A stretch of DNA of 64,000 nucleotides from DASQPR01 sp963836785 (lineage in GTDB: Bacteria; Actinomycetota; Actinomycetes; Mycobacteriales; Micromonosporaceae), in contig CAWIKW010000007.1 in NCBI GenBank assembly GCA_963836785.1, positions 62,001 through 126,000 on the forward strand. Direction: 5' to 3'. Under the pieces are notes generated by a model that was not told where the DNA came from, did no database searches, and was given only the letters and a program-made list of their open reading frames with translations. Position numbers and translations under genes: made by a program. Of the stretch, positions 32,975-42,727 are shown in pieces. Within the stretch, counting starts at the first letter, position 1; every line of letters starts with the position of its first letter.

Positions 32975-33976
32975 TCACCTTCGCTCGCTGGCCAGTTCGT
33001 CCGTTCGCAAGGCCGTCCTCGGGATGCTGGCATCGGTCGCCGGTACATTCTCCTGACTCGCGAGTGCGGGCAGGCCGTTGCGATGCCGTACCCAGGCCCA
33101 AGCCACTGGCCCAAGCACGGCGGCGGCCGCGACACCCGCGATCAGTTCCGTGTTCGATGCGTGGAGAAGCTTGAGCGCGCTCGCGAGCAGCACCACGGCG
33201 AGCGCGCGTCGGATGAAGCCGCCCTGCGCCCGGGCCGAGACCTGCGCGCCCAGGAACACTCCCGGGATCGAGCCGATCAACAACGCGGTCGTCACGCTGA
33301 ACTGGAAGTCGCCGAAGATCAGGTGGCCGAGGGCGGCCGAGGCGACCAACGGGACTGCCTGTACCAGGTCGGTGCCGACGAGGTCGCCGCCGCGCAGCGT
33401 CGGGTAAAGCGCCAGCAGAACGACAATGATCAGCGAGCCGGAACCGACGCTCGTCATGCCGACGACCAGACCACCCATGGCGCCGAGCAGGACGGTGGCG
33501 AGCGGGCGCACTTGGATTCGGGCCAGCGCGGTCCGGCCGCCATCGATCGGGGCGGTCATGCCGGCCCGCGCGGCGGCCCGACGGCGGGCGTGATCGCGCA
33601 TGCGGAGGAACGCGCGCATGACCAGGCCGGCGACGGCCAGCAGGAGCGCGACGCCGAGCGCGATCTGCACGGCGTTCTGGAGCGACTGGCCGTTGCCGAG
33701 CGCCTTGTTGACGAGCACGCCCGCGAATGCGGCTGGCACGCTGCCCAGGCAGAGCCAGCGCACCAGGCTCCAATTCACGCGGCCGTGACGGATGTGAACG
33801 AGGGAGCCGACGGGCTTCATCACGGCGCTCGCGACCAGGTCGCTGGAGACCGCGGCGAGTGGCGGAATGCCAAAGAAGATCACTAGTACGGGTGTCATCA
33901 AGGCGCCGCCACCCATGCCGGTCAGGCCGACGATGATGCCGACGCCGAATCCGGCCGCCGTCAGTGCCCAGTTCAT
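32975..33976 (-). CDS. TauE/SafE (TSUP) family permease
   Basis: A 333-residue membrane protein with about eight helices in two halves. Each half has the family glycine motif: FGVGIIVGLTGMGGGALMTP at the N-terminus and LLGAMGGLVVGMTSVGSGSL in the second. Family members move sulfite, sulfonates or sulfoacetate. The sulfate-activation gene at 37232-38767 lies nearby but is separated by the large regulator, so a link to sulfur is only suggested. Divergent from the regulator at 34139. Confidence 0.88.
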   Translation of the reverse strand: MNWALTAAGFGVGIIVGLTGMGGGALMTPVLVIFFGIPPLAAVSSDLVASAVMKPVGSLVHIRHGRVNWSLVRWLCLGSVPAAFAGVLVNKALGNGQSLQNAVQIALGVALLLAVAGLVMRAFLRMRDHARRRAAARAGMTAPIDGGRTALARIQVRPLATVLLGAMGGLVVGMTSVGSGSLIIVVLLALYPTLRGGDLVGTDLVQAVPLVASAALGHLIFGDFQFSVTTALLIGSIPGVFLGAQVSARAQGGFIRRALAVVLLASALKLLHASNTELIAGVAAAAVLGPVAWAWVRHRNGLPALASQENVPATDASIPRTALRTDELASERR

Positions 33977-34138
33977 TTACCCAGTATCCCTACCTGTCAA
34001 GGGGTCTTATCCATCGACCGAACTGTGTCCGCCGTCACGAAAGCCGTTGCGCCGAGCGAGATCGTGAGACGACCGTTCGCTGCTCGACGAGATGGCGGTA
34101 GGTTTTGGAGCGCTCCGGCTGAAGGGGAGGAGGCGTCG

Positions 34139-37021
34139 GTGGCGGAGATACTCGTGCTGGGACCGGTTGAGGTCCGACACGGCGCTCGCGCCCTGGTGTT
34201 CTCCCGCCAGCAGGAGCGCTTCATCCTCGGCGTGCTGGCGTTGGAGGTCGGGCGGCCGGTCGCGACCGACCGCCTCATCGACCTGTTGTGGGGCGACGAA
34301 CCCCCGCGGAGCGCACGGGCTGTGCTCCAAACGCGGGTATCGGAGCTGCGGACGGCGTTGGCCTCGTTGCTGCGGGAGCCCGCGGCTGGCGTTGGTGCTC
34401 TCGGTGATGTCGCCGAGGTCGCCGTGACCATCGAGTCGCGCCGGTCGGCGTACGTCTTGATGGCGCCGGAGCAGATCGTCGATGCCTTCGTGTTTCTGCA
34501 GCGGGCTCGAGATTGGCGTTCGGCCGTCACGCCCGCTGCGGGACGTGATCAATTGCGCGCCGCTCTGGATCTGTGGCGCGGCCCGGTTCTCGGCGATCCG
34601 GATCACACCGGCGCGCCACCCCTGCGGCAGGCGCTGGAATCGGCCCGGTTGACAGCGTTGGAGGACCTGTTCGAACTCGATCTCGGCCTGGGTAATCATG
34701 TGGCGGTGGCCGACGAGATCCTGCGCCTGCCGGCCGAAGACCAGAAACGCGAGCGGCTCGTAGAGCTCGCCATGACCGCCCAGTTTCGTAGTGGTCGAGC
34801 CGCCGAAGCGTTGCAGACGTTCGACCGGTGGCGGCGCTGGCTCGATGACGAGCTGGGCGCGATGCCGGGGCCGCGGAGTGCCGAGATTCATCGGGCGATC
34901 CTGCGCAACGTCGACCCGGGTTTGGTGCCCGCGCGGGCCCAGCCGCGTTCAGGATCGACTGCTCCGGACCGGGCCGACTCGGGGGCAACATTTATCCCAA
35001 CGGTGCCGCGCACCCTGCCGCCCGATGTCCACGCGTTCGCCGGCCGAGAGCAAGAACTCGCGTCATTGGCTGACATGCTCGGTACCGGTGGCGAGTCCGT
35101 GGTGTCGATCACCGGACCGCCGGGCGTCGGCAAGACCGCGTTGTCGCTGCGGGTCGCGCACGATCTGGCGGGTGAATTTCCCGACGGACAACTTTTCGCG
35201 GATCTGCGCGGCGCCGATAAGCGCGCGGCCGCGGAGCCGCACGAGATCCTCGCGCGTTTTCTTCGTGCGCTCGGTGTGCAGACTGCCGCCGGGGCGACGC
35301 TCGAAGACCAGGTCGACATGTATCGAACGGTGCTAGCCGACCGGAACGTTCTGGTGATTCTCGATAACGTCCGCGATGACGTCCAAATCGAGCCGCTGAT
35401 TCCGCCCGGCCCCGGTAATCGAGTCATCGTCAACGGACGCAGTCGGATGCACAGCGGGGCGGCGACGCGCACCATCGACCTCCACGTGCTCGATGAGGAC
35501 GGCGCGGTTGACCTGTTGAAGCTGCTGGTCGGTGGCCGACGGATCGACGATGAGCCTCTCGCCGCGCGGGATGTCATTCAGCTGTGTGGCCAGCTCCCGT
35601 TGGCGTTGCGGATCGTCGGTGCACGCCTTCGCGCGCGGCCGCACTGGACGATCGAGTGGCTTGCGCGAACCTTGCGGGATGAGCGGCCGCGGCTCGATCA
35701 GTTCACGCACGGCCAACTCGACGTTCGGGTGAGCATTGGGTTGAGCTATCGCGATCTGAGCACCGACGCGAAGCTCCTATTGTGTTCGATGGCCGACCTC
35801 GATCTTGTTCACCTATCCCTCTGGGCCGCGGCCGCGCTTCTCGACTCGACACTGAGCGACGCCGAGCAGGTTCTGGACGAGATTTTCGACGCCCATCTAG
35901 CCGACATCGTCGGTCATGACGCCGTTGGTCCGCACCACCAGATCCACGACCTCGTTCGTGCCTATGCTCACGAACAGTCCGAGACCGAAGAGATCGCCGG
36001 CCGCCTAGTAGCCGCCCGGCAGCGGCTTTACGGCGTGTACCAGTACGTCGCCGCGTCGGTCAACAAGCGAGTCACGTCGGGCATGTACGTTGGTCCGCTC
36101 GAGACTTCTGGAAAATGGGTCCCCGACGGCAATGTGGCAACCGCGCTTGCCCGTGACCCGTCGCGTTGGTTCGAGACCGAACGCCGCCATATTCTGACGC
36201 TCGTCCGGCGGGCCGCCGCCGATGGTGATGACAGGATCTGCTGCGCACTGGTCCGGCTCACGTGGACCTTGTTCGAGATGAGGCGGTACTTCGAAGATTG
36301 GCTCGCCATCGTCGAGACGAGTTACTCAGCGGCCGATCATTTGCAGAACCCGATCGAGGTAGCCTCGGTGAAGCTCATACGTGCGGTTGCGCTGTCCGAA
36401 ACGCGACGGTACGAGGAAGGCCGCGTTGACCTCGCCGATGCGGCAGCGATCTTTGACACCCTCGGTGATCGGGCCGGACTGGGCTCGGTACTCGCCCACC
36501 TCGGAATGTTCGATCGATTGGAAGACAACGCATCGTCCGCGTTGGTGCAATTTGAGGGTGCCGTCTCTGACCTAGCCAGTGCGGGATACCCTGCTGCATT
36601 CGGGCTCGCCGCGCGATATCTCGGGCAAGCTCATTTGGCGTTCGGGCATGATATGGACGCCGAAGAGTGGTTCGCAACCGCTCTCGACGCGTATCGGTCA
36701 GTCGACGTACGCCTGGGAGAAGCACAGGTCCTGGTGCACCAAGGCTTCATGTTCGTGTCCAGAGGCGAGCTCGATCGGGCGACGCAGCAATTCGAGCAGG
36801 CGCTCTCCTACGTTCGCGAGATCGGTGATCTGGCGGGCACGGCGCAGTGTCTACGGGCACTAGCCGCCGCGGACCGCGCGCGAGGCGACGTCGACGGAGC
36901 CCGGGCGAAGCTGACCGAGGCCCTGAAGATCGTCCGGCAGCCCAAGCCGACGCTGATGGAGCGGCTGGTGTCCGGCGACCTACAGGACCTCGACGAGGTG
37001 GCCGCCGGCGCGTGCGGATAG
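34139..37021 (+). CDS. AfsR/SARP-type transcriptional regulator with NB-ARC and TPR domains
   Basis: About 960 residues. An OmpR-like winged helix at the N-terminus (GPVEVRHGARALVFSRQQ, LLWGDEPPRSARAVLQTRVS) is followed by the BTAD domain to about 240, an NTPase with Walker A ITGPPGVGKTALSL and LVILDN, a winged-helix region, and TPR-like helices from about 690. GTG 34139 is preferred because GGAGGAGG ends six bases before it; a frame start at 34025 adds 38 residues. SARPs switch on antibiotic or stress genes, but no biosynthetic cluster is visible here. Codons are less GC-biased than in the neighbours, especially beyond 36000, so acquisition by transfer is possible. Confidence 0.9.
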   Translation: MAEILVLGPVEVRHGARALVFSRQQERFILGVLALEVGRPVATDRLIDLLWGDEPPRSARAVLQTRVSELRTALASLLREPAAGVGALGDVAEVAVTIESRRSAYVLMAPEQIVDAFVFLQRARDWRSAVTPAAGRDQLRAALDLWRGPVLGDPDHTGAPPLRQALESARLTALEDLFELDLGLGNHVAVADEILRLPAEDQKRERLVELAMTAQFRSGRAAEALQTFDRWRRWLDDELGAMPGPRSAEIHRAILRNVDPGLVPARAQPRSGSTAPDRADSGATFIPTVPRTLPPDVHAFAGREQELASLADMLGTGGESVVSITGPPGVGKTALSLRVAHDLAGEFPDGQLFADLRGADKRAAAEPHEILARFLRALGVQTAAGATLEDQVDMYRTVLADRNVLVILDNVRDDVQIEPLIPPGPGNRVIVNGRSRMHSGAATRTIDLHVLDEDGAVDLLKLLVGGRRIDDEPLAARDVIQLCGQLPLALRIVGARLRARPHWTIEWLARTLRDERPRLDQFTHGQLDVRVSIGLSYRDLSTDAKLLLCSMADLDLVHLSLWAAAALLDSTLSDAEQVLDEIFDAHLADIVGHDAVGPHHQIHDLVRAYAHEQSETEEIAGRLVAARQRLYGVYQYVAASVNKRVTSGMYVGPLETSGKWVPDGNVATALARDPSRWFETERRHILTLVRRAAADGDDRICCALVRLTWTLFEMRRYFEDWLAIVETSYSAADHLQNPIEVASVKLIRAVALSETRRYEEGRVDLADAAAIFDTLGDRAGLGSVLAHLGMFDRLEDNASSALVQFEGAVSDLASAGYPAAFGLAARYLGQAHLAFGHDMDAEEWFATALDAYRSVDVRLGEAQVLVHQGFMFVSRGELDRATQQFEQALSYVREIGDLAGTAQCLRALAAADRARGDVDGARAKLTEALKIVRQPKPTLMERLVSGDLQDLDEVAAGACG

Positions 37022-37078
37022 CTCGCTAACGTCGGTCGACGGGCCTCGAAACGACCTTGGAAAGTCGTGACCGTGGGA

Positions 37079-37117
37079 TCGGCGCTCCGAACGCCCCCGT
37101 GGTGTTCGGAGCGCCGA
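37079..37117. terminator. Bidirectional terminator between the AfsR-type gene and the APS kinase gene
   Basis: TCGGCGCTCCGAAC (37079-37092) and GTTCGGAGCGCCGA (37104-37117) form a perfect 14-bp stem with an 11-base loop between the two convergent genes. Confidence 0.75.
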
Positions 37118-37231
37118 CACGCAACGCGCTTCGAAAGGCGCGCTGCGTCGGTGGTGACATCCTGGCGCGAGTGCTCTCCCAAGACCTTCCCAAAACCTTC
37201 CCAGCAACTCCGACGTCGGGTGCGGAGCCGG

Positions 37232-38767
37232 TCAGGCCCGGGTACGGGGTGCGATCCAGCCCTCGTCCGCGAGCCGTTCCAGTACTGCGCGGACGCCCTG
37301 GTCGACGCTCACCCGGCTGGTGTCGACCACGATGTCGGCGTCGGTCGGCTCTTCGTACGGGTCGTCGATGCCGGTCATCCCGGTGATCAGGCCGGCCCGT
37401 GCCTTGGCGTACAAGCCTTTGCGATCCCGCTGTTCGCAGACCTCGAGCGGCGTCGCCACATACACCAGGACGAAGCCCGCCCCGGCCGCCGACGCCTGCG
37501 CGCGAGCGGTCGCCCGGGCGGCGGCGTAGGGCGCGATGGGGCAGCAGATGGCGAGCCCGCCGTGGCGTGCCACTTCGGCGGCGACCCAGCCGATCCGGCG
37601 GATATTGAGATCGCGGTCCGCCTTGGAGAACGTCAGCCCGGCGGACAACTCGCGCCGTACGACGTCGCCGTCGAGGAACGTGACCGTACGTTCGCCCGTC
37701 TCCTGCAGCGCATCGGCCACGCCGCGGGCGATCGTCGACTTGCCGGAGCCGGACAGGCCGGTGAAGAACAGCACAAATCCTCGCGTGTCGCGCGGTGGCC
37801 GCTGACGCGACAGTTCGCGGGCCACCGCTGGCGGTGTGTGCCATTCGGGCAGCTGGCTGCCGTCGTCGAGCAGTTCGTTGATCTCGTCCGACGTCATCGC
37901 CACCCGGCGGAAGCGCTTGGGCACGTCCTCGGCCGATCGCCATTGGCCGTCCCGCGTGTCGTAGGCAAACTCGCGAGGGACGAGGACCCGCAATCCACCG
38001 CCGGAGATCATTGCGTCGCTCGTGGACAGGGCATGGGTGGCGCCATAGTTTTCCATCACGCGGCCCCGGAGCAACGCGTCACGTACCTCGTCGCGGCGGC
38101 CGGCCGACGCGGCGGCCAACGGCACCGCCACAACCTGTACGCCGGGGAGGCGATCGGCCGCGGCGAGGACGGCTCGCACCAGCGATTCGGGCGGCAACCC
38201 ATCCGGCCCGGGTCCGGCCACCGGCACCAGGAGCAGGAGTTTCGCGCCGATCGTACGGGCCGCGTGCACGATCTGGGCGAGTTGCGGCCGGTGCAACGGA
38301 CGGTCCACGATCACGCCAAGCACGCGACCGTCGCCAAGCGCCGAACGAACGTGGGCCGGCGTGTGTCGCAGCCGCCGGAACACGCCGTGCGTGCCGTCTC
38401 CGTACGCGGACACCGGTCCACCGACAAGCACGCCGCCGTTAGAGGCGGTTGCCTCGGTGACCTCCATCGCCGCGATCGGGGCACCCTCCGCGTCGGTCAA
38501 CACGAGGGTCCGCCGAGTCGGGTCACCGGGGTCGATCATCGCGGCCACCGGGACCGAGATCTCCAGCGTGACGGGCACTGGCCAGTCCGTACCGTCGGTC
38601 AAATGGCCACTGTTGCGGAGGGAGGCGACGTCCGACGCACCGAGGAAGCCACGCAGCGGCGCGTACGCACCCGCCAGGAGCAGCTCAAGATCGGCCAGCT
38701 CGGCCGGGCTCGGCGCCCAGGTCGGCGCGTCGCGCAGCAGCTCCTCGGGCCCGGCCCAGCCGTCCAT
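37232..38767 (-). CDS. cysC: Bifunctional sulfurylase-like/adenylylsulfate kinase
   Basis: A 511-residue protein. The C-terminal 180 residues are a complete APS kinase that makes PAPS from APS and ATP: FFTGLSGSGKSTIARG (P loop), FLDGDVVRRELSAGLTFSKA and RDLNIRRIGWVAAEVARHGG. The N-terminal 330 residues have the PUA-like and catalytic fold of ATP sulfurylase (PLRGFLG), but the ATP motif QxRNPxHxxH reads VDRPLHRPQLAQI and GRDHAG reads ENYGATHAL, so this half may not make APS. Whether other genes (cysD/cysN) supply APS cannot be seen. GGGGAG lies just before ATG 38767. Symbol refers to the kinase half only. Confidence 0.88.
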   Translation of the reverse strand: MDGWAGPEELLRDAPTWAPSPAELADLELLLAGAYAPLRGFLGASDVASLRNSGHLTDGTDWPVPVTLEISVPVAAMIDPGDPTRRTLVLTDAEGAPIAAMEVTEATASNGGVLVGGPVSAYGDGTHGVFRRLRHTPAHVRSALGDGRVLGVIVDRPLHRPQLAQIVHAARTIGAKLLLLVPVAGPGPDGLPPESLVRAVLAAADRLPGVQVVAVPLAAASAGRRDEVRDALLRGRVMENYGATHALSTSDAMISGGGLRVLVPREFAYDTRDGQWRSAEDVPKRFRRVAMTSDEINELLDDGSQLPEWHTPPAVARELSRQRPPRDTRGFVLFFTGLSGSGKSTIARGVADALQETGERTVTFLDGDVVRRELSAGLTFSKADRDLNIRRIGWVAAEVARHGGLAICCPIAPYAAARATARAQASAAGAGFVLVYVATPLEVCEQRDRKGLYAKARAGLITGMTGIDDPYEEPTDADIVVDTSRVSVDQGVRAVLERLADEGWIAPRTRA

Positions 38768-39136
38768 CGCTCCCCTTTGAGGTGGCCTCGGTGATCCCTG
38801 AGCCTCATAGTTTTCCAGGAGGCCCCCGGCCGGTCTACTCGGGTGCCGGCCGCCGCTCAGCCAACGTATGGCACCCGCCTATGGGGCGCACAGATTCGCG
38901 CGTGGCACGTTATGAGCCACGCGCGTCGCTTTCGCTCACGATGCTTCCCGCCAACGCCAAAGCCGACGCTTCCCGGTAACGCCAAACGCCAACGCGAATG
39001 CCGACGTCGACGTCGACACCCGACGTCGACGTCGACCGAAATGCGGAGTGCGGAGTACCCCTAAGGGTGGTGGATCCGGGACTTCTGGGGCCGCGGCGGA
39101 CGGCGCATTGCGCATCCGCGGCCTTAGGGTCACCGT
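38768..39136. other. 369-base divergent intergenic region with several palindromes
   Basis: No gene is seen. It contains a 9-bp hairpin at 38898-38924 (GCGCGTGGC with GCCACGCGC), two loosely similar units at about 38940-38990 (CTTCCCG then AACGCCAAA), a GACGTC-rich tract at 39000-39040 and, just before the ABC operon, GGCCGCGG paired with CCGCGGCC at about 39089-39122. Promoters for both directions should lie here, but I cannot place them with confidence. Confidence 0.5.
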
Positions 39137-40084
39137 GTGCCAATGATCGAAGCTCAAGCGTTGACGATGCGGTACGGCGGTCGGGTCACTGCACTCGACG
39201 CGCTGACCGTTGCCGTCGAACCGGGCGTGATCGGCCTCGTCGGCGCGAACGGCGCCGGAAAGTCGACGCTCATCAAGCTGATGCTGGGACTTCTGACGCC
39301 CACGTCCGGCGCCGTGCGGGTCTTCGGGCTCGATCCGCTGCGGGACGGCGAAGCGATCCGGGCCCGGGTCGGCTATATGCCGGAGTCGGACGCTTTGCCG
39401 CCCGACCTGCCGGCCGCCGAGTTCGTCACCCACATGGGACGGATGAGCGGCCTGCCGGCCGCGGTCGCGCGTGAACGCGCCTCCGAAACGCTGCGCCACG
39501 TCGGACTCTATGAGGAGCGGTACCGCCAGATCGGCGGCTACTCGACCGGCATGAAGCAGCGCGTCAAGCTCGCGCAGTCACTCGTACACGATCCGGATCT
39601 ACTGCTCCTCGACGAGCCGACGAACGGTCTTGACCCGGCCGGTCGCGACGGGATGCTCTCGCTGATCTCCCGGATCGGCGCGGACTTCGGCATCGCGGTC
39701 GTGGTCTGCTCCCACCTGCTCGGCGAGGTCGAACGCATCTGCGACACCTTGGTCGCGATCGAGGCCGGCCGGTTGTTGCGCGCCGACCGCATCGACGCGA
39801 TGACCACCGTCCAGGGCGTGCTCGCCGTCGAGGTTGACGAGGGTACGGACATCCTCGCCGCCCGGCTGGCGGAGTTGGGTCTGCGGGTCGCCCGGGACGC
39901 ACAAGCGGAGCGGCTGCTGCTCGTCCCACTGGAGTCGGGCGGGACGTACGACACGATCATGCAGGCGGTGGCCGATCTGGACCTGCCGTTGCACCGGCTC
40001 GACGAGCGGCGCCACCACGTGTCCGAGCTGTTCGCCCAGCGTTCCGGCTCCGCCGAGGAGGTCGCCGAACATGCCCACCGGTGA
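39137..40084 (+). CDS. ABC transporter ATP-binding protein
   Basis: Cytoplasmic ATPase of 315 residues for an ABC-2 exporter. Walker A VGANGAGKSTLIKLML, Q loop region VGYMPESDALPPDLPAAEF, signature YSTGMKQRVKLAQ, Walker B LLLLDEPTNGLDPAGR and the H loop CSHLLGEVE are all present. A C-terminal tail of about 90 residues is regulatory. GTG 39137 has AGGG seven bases upstream; ATG 39143 is the alternative. Its last codons overlap the permease start at 40071. First gene of a four-gene exporter operon. Confidence 0.93.
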   Translation: MPMIEAQALTMRYGGRVTALDALTVAVEPGVIGLVGANGAGKSTLIKLMLGLLTPTSGAVRVFGLDPLRDGEAIRARVGYMPESDALPPDLPAAEFVTHMGRMSGLPAAVARERASETLRHVGLYEERYRQIGGYSTGMKQRVKLAQSLVHDPDLLLLDEPTNGLDPAGRDGMLSLISRIGADFGIAVVVCSHLLGEVERICDTLVAIEAGRLLRADRIDAMTTVQGVLAVEVDEGTDILAARLAELGLRVARDAQAERLLLVPLESGGTYDTIMQAVADLDLPLHRLDERRHHVSELFAQRSGSAEEVAEHAHR

Positions 40085-40946
40085 ACAGATCCGCCAGCCG
40101 GCCGGTGTCATCCACGACATCGGATATCAGCGCTACACCGGCGTACGGCTGGGTCGCGCCTACGCCACCCGATCGCTGTACGTGCACGGCGTCCGTACCG
40201 TGTTCGGGTTGGGTCGCGGCGCGAAATCGAAGATCTTTCCCTGGTTCGCCGTCGCTGGCCTGATGTTGTTCGCGGTCGTCGACGTCGCCGTCCGATCGCA
40301 GACCGGCAGGATGCCGATCCACTACCTCGATCTCGCCAACGATGGCGTGCTGCTGGTCCTGCTCTTCATCGCGACCGCCGCGCCCGAGTTGGTCAGTCGC
40401 GACCTGCGGAACAAGACGTTGCCGCTTTACTTCTCGCGACCACTCGAGCGGATCGACTACGCGGTCGCGAAACTCTGCGCGCTCGCGACCGGTGTCTTTG
40501 CGATCCTCGCCGCGCCGATGCTGGTGATCTTCATCGGCGGCGCGTTCTCGCTGGACGGCGGGCACGCGGTCTGGCACGAGTTCACCGACTTCCTCGGCGG
40601 CCTCGTGCTCGCGGCGATCATCGCGATCGTCGACGCCGCGGTGGCGTTGCTGATCGCGTCACTGCTCCGCCGCTCGGCCGTCGCAACTGCGGTCATCGCC
40701 GGATACTTCCTGCTGACGGCGGCCATCGGTGGTGCGATCGAGGGAATCGTCGGCGGCGACACCGGCAAGAACGTCGGGCACATGATCAGCCCGCCCGACA
40801 TCGTCGACGGCCTCAAAGAGTGGATCTTCCGGATCCAGGGCACCGATCTCGGCAGCTACGGGCCGGTCTACCTCACCATCACGTTGGCGATGACGGCCGC
40901 GGCGATCGCGCTCCTGTTCCTGCGTTACCGAAAGGTCTCGGTATGA
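40071..40946 (+). CDS. ABC-2 type permease
   Basis: A 291-residue membrane partner of the upstream ATPase with six hydrophobic segments (FPWFAVAGLMLFAVVDVAV, GVLLVLLFIATAAPELVSRD, VFAILAAPMLVIFIGGAF). The motif PELVSRDLRNKTLPLYFSRP resembles the ABC-2 coupling loop. ATG 40071 overlaps the ATPase gene by 14 bases. A soluble stretch between the last two helices (DTGKNVGHMISPPDIVDGLK) faces outward. Substrate unknown. Confidence 0.88.
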   Translation: MPTGEQIRQPAGVIHDIGYQRYTGVRLGRAYATRSLYVHGVRTVFGLGRGAKSKIFPWFAVAGLMLFAVVDVAVRSQTGRMPIHYLDLANDGVLLVLLFIATAAPELVSRDLRNKTLPLYFSRPLERIDYAVAKLCALATGVFAILAAPMLVIFIGGAFSLDGGHAVWHEFTDFLGGLVLAAIIAIVDAAVALLIASLLRRSAVATAVIAGYFLLTAAIGGAIEGIVGGDTGKNVGHMISPPDIVDGLKEWIFRIQGTDLGSYGPVYLTITLAMTAAAIALLFLRYRKVSV

Positions 40947-40998
40947 GCGCGAGGAGTGAGCTTGCGAGCCCCGCAGTCGCCATACAGGAAGGCACCAC

Positions 40999-41910
40999 AT
41001 GAGCACCGTTGATCTGACCGCCGTCTCTCGGTGGTACGGCAACGTCGTTGCGGTCAACGACGTCTCGATGTCGTTGGCGCCGGGCGTGACTGGACTGCTC
41101 GGCCCGAACGGCGCCGGCAAGACGACGGTGCTGCACATGATGGCCGGCTTCCTTCCACCGTCGCAGGGCACGGTCACCATCGATGGTGAACCGACCTGGC
41201 ACCACCCGGACATCTATCGCAAGATCGGGCTCGTCGTCGAGCGAGAGGCCGTCCACGGCTTCTTGACCGGGTACGAGTTCGTGCTCGCGAGCGCGCGCCT
41301 ACACAAACTGGCCGCCCCGAAGACCGCGGCCCGCCGCGCGATCGAGTTGGTCGAGATGACCGAGGCGGCCGACCGGCGCATGGAGACGTATTCGAAAGGC
41401 ATGCGCCAGCGCGTACGGGTCGCGGCCGCCCTCGTCCACGAGCCGCCCGTACTGCTGCTGGACGAACCGTTCAACGGCATGGACCCGCGGCAGCGGCTGC
41501 ACATGATGGATCTGTTGCACGCCATGGGTTCCTCCGGAAACACCGTGCTCTTCTCCTCCCACATCCTGGAGGAGGTCGAGCAGGTTTCGGGCACCGTACA
41601 GGTGATTGTGTCGGGTCGACTCGCGGCGTCGGGCGACTTCCGTACCATCCGGCGGTTGATGACGCACCGACCGCACGTGTTCGCGATCCGATCCACCGAC
41701 GATCGGCGGCTTGCGGTCGCGTTGCTCGGTGAGGAGTCGGTCGCCGGCATCGACGTAGCCGCCGGTGAGATCGAGGTGCGGGCCAGCGACTACGGCGCGT
41801 TCACCCGAGCGTTGCCTCGCATCGCGATCCGTGAAGGCGTACGGGTGTCGCAGCTGCGGCCGTCCGACGAGTCGCTGGAGAGCGTGTTCGCGTACCTGGT
41901 GGCGTCATGA
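40999..41910 (+). CDS. ABC transporter ATP-binding protein
   Basis: Second ATPase of the operon, 303 residues: Walker A LLGPNGAGKTTVLHMMAG, signature YSKGMRQRVRVAA, Walker B LLLDEPFNGMDPRQR, H loop SSHILEEVE. The 52-base gap before it carries GCGAGGAGTGAGCTTGCGAG, a sequence style common between actinomycete genes. It is a distant paralogue of the ATPase at 39137, suggesting that the operon arose by duplication of an ATPase-permease pair. Confidence 0.93.
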   Translation: MSTVDLTAVSRWYGNVVAVNDVSMSLAPGVTGLLGPNGAGKTTVLHMMAGFLPPSQGTVTIDGEPTWHHPDIYRKIGLVVEREAVHGFLTGYEFVLASARLHKLAAPKTAARRAIELVEMTEAADRRMETYSKGMRQRVRVAAALVHEPPVLLLDEPFNGMDPRQRLHMMDLLHAMGSSGNTVLFSSHILEEVEQVSGTVQVIVSGRLAASGDFRTIRRLMTHRPHVFAIRSTDDRRLAVALLGEESVAGIDVAAGEIEVRASDYGAFTRALPRIAIREGVRVSQLRPSDESLESVFAYLVAS

Positions 41911-41956
41911 TTCCGGGTTTGGTTCGGCTCGATTTGGCCGGGAGCGTGGTAGTGCG

Positions 41957-42670
41957 ATGAACATGACGATTGCCAGTCTTACGCTGCGAAGCCTGCTCGG
42001 CCGCAAGCGGATCTGGCTGCTGCTGCCGCTGCCGGCGTTGCTGATCGGTCTGACGCTGCTGGGCCACCTGCACGACGCGGTGAGTACCGACTGGATCCAG
42101 CCGATCGAACAGGGTCTCGGTTTCGGCGTTGTCGTCCCGGTGATGGCACTGATCATCGGCGCGAGCGTGATCGGGTCCGAGATCGACGACGGCACGATCG
42201 TGCACATCCTCACCAAACCGTTGCCGCGACGGGAGATCCTGATCGCCAAGCTCGCCGTCGCGGCCGCCGTCACGGCGATCACGACCGGCGTCACGATGTT
42301 CGTGGCTGGCGTCATCGCGAGCGATCTGCGCTTCGGCATCGGGCTCGCGGTCGGCGCGGCGATCGCATCATGCTGCTACTGCGCGCTATTCGTGGCGCTC
42401 AGCCTCGTGTCCCGGCGCCCGGTGCTGGTGGGTCTCGTCTACATCCTGTTGTGGGAGGGGCTGCTCACGCACGTACTGACGAGCGGCGGCGTGATTTCCA
42501 TCGAGGCGTACGCGGTGACGATCGCCAACCGGATCGGCGGCGGGTCGTTGCTGGACGCTTCCGTCTCGGTGCGTACGGCCATCATCATGGCGATCGTGTT
42601 CGCGGTCGGTGGCGCGTGGCTCGGCATCAACCGGCTGAAGTCGTTCACGCTCGCCGGCGAAACGAGCTAG
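41957..42670 (+). CDS. ABC-2 type permease
   Basis: A 237-residue membrane protein with six hydrophobic segments; EIDDGTIVHILTKPLPRREI is the ABC-2 coupling loop, matching RDLRNKTLPLYFSRPLER of the permease at 40071. ATG 41957 is chosen since GGGAGC lies about 12 bases before it and the membrane domain starts right after. Ends the four-gene exporter operon. The exported compound cannot be deduced. Confidence 0.88.
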   Translation: MNMTIASLTLRSLLGRKRIWLLLPLPALLIGLTLLGHLHDAVSTDWIQPIEQGLGFGVVVPVMALIIGASVIGSEIDDGTIVHILTKPLPRREILIAKLAVAAAVTAITTGVTMFVAGVIASDLRFGIGLAVGAAIASCCYCALFVALSLVSRRPVLVGLVYILLWEGLLTHVLTSGGVISIEAYAVTIANRIGGGSLLDASVSVRTAIIMAIVFAVGGAWLGINRLKSFTLAGETS

Positions 42671-42727
42671 CGCCCGCGTGTCCGCGGCCTCCGACTTTCG
42701 TCACATCAGTGTCGTTGTCTGCCCGTC

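Noticed and set aside
29406..33976. Secondary-metabolite cluster around the S51-like protein, hydrolase, glycosyltransferase and AfsR-type regulator
   Set aside because: No synthase, carrier protein or tailoring set is present; the genes look like independent units.
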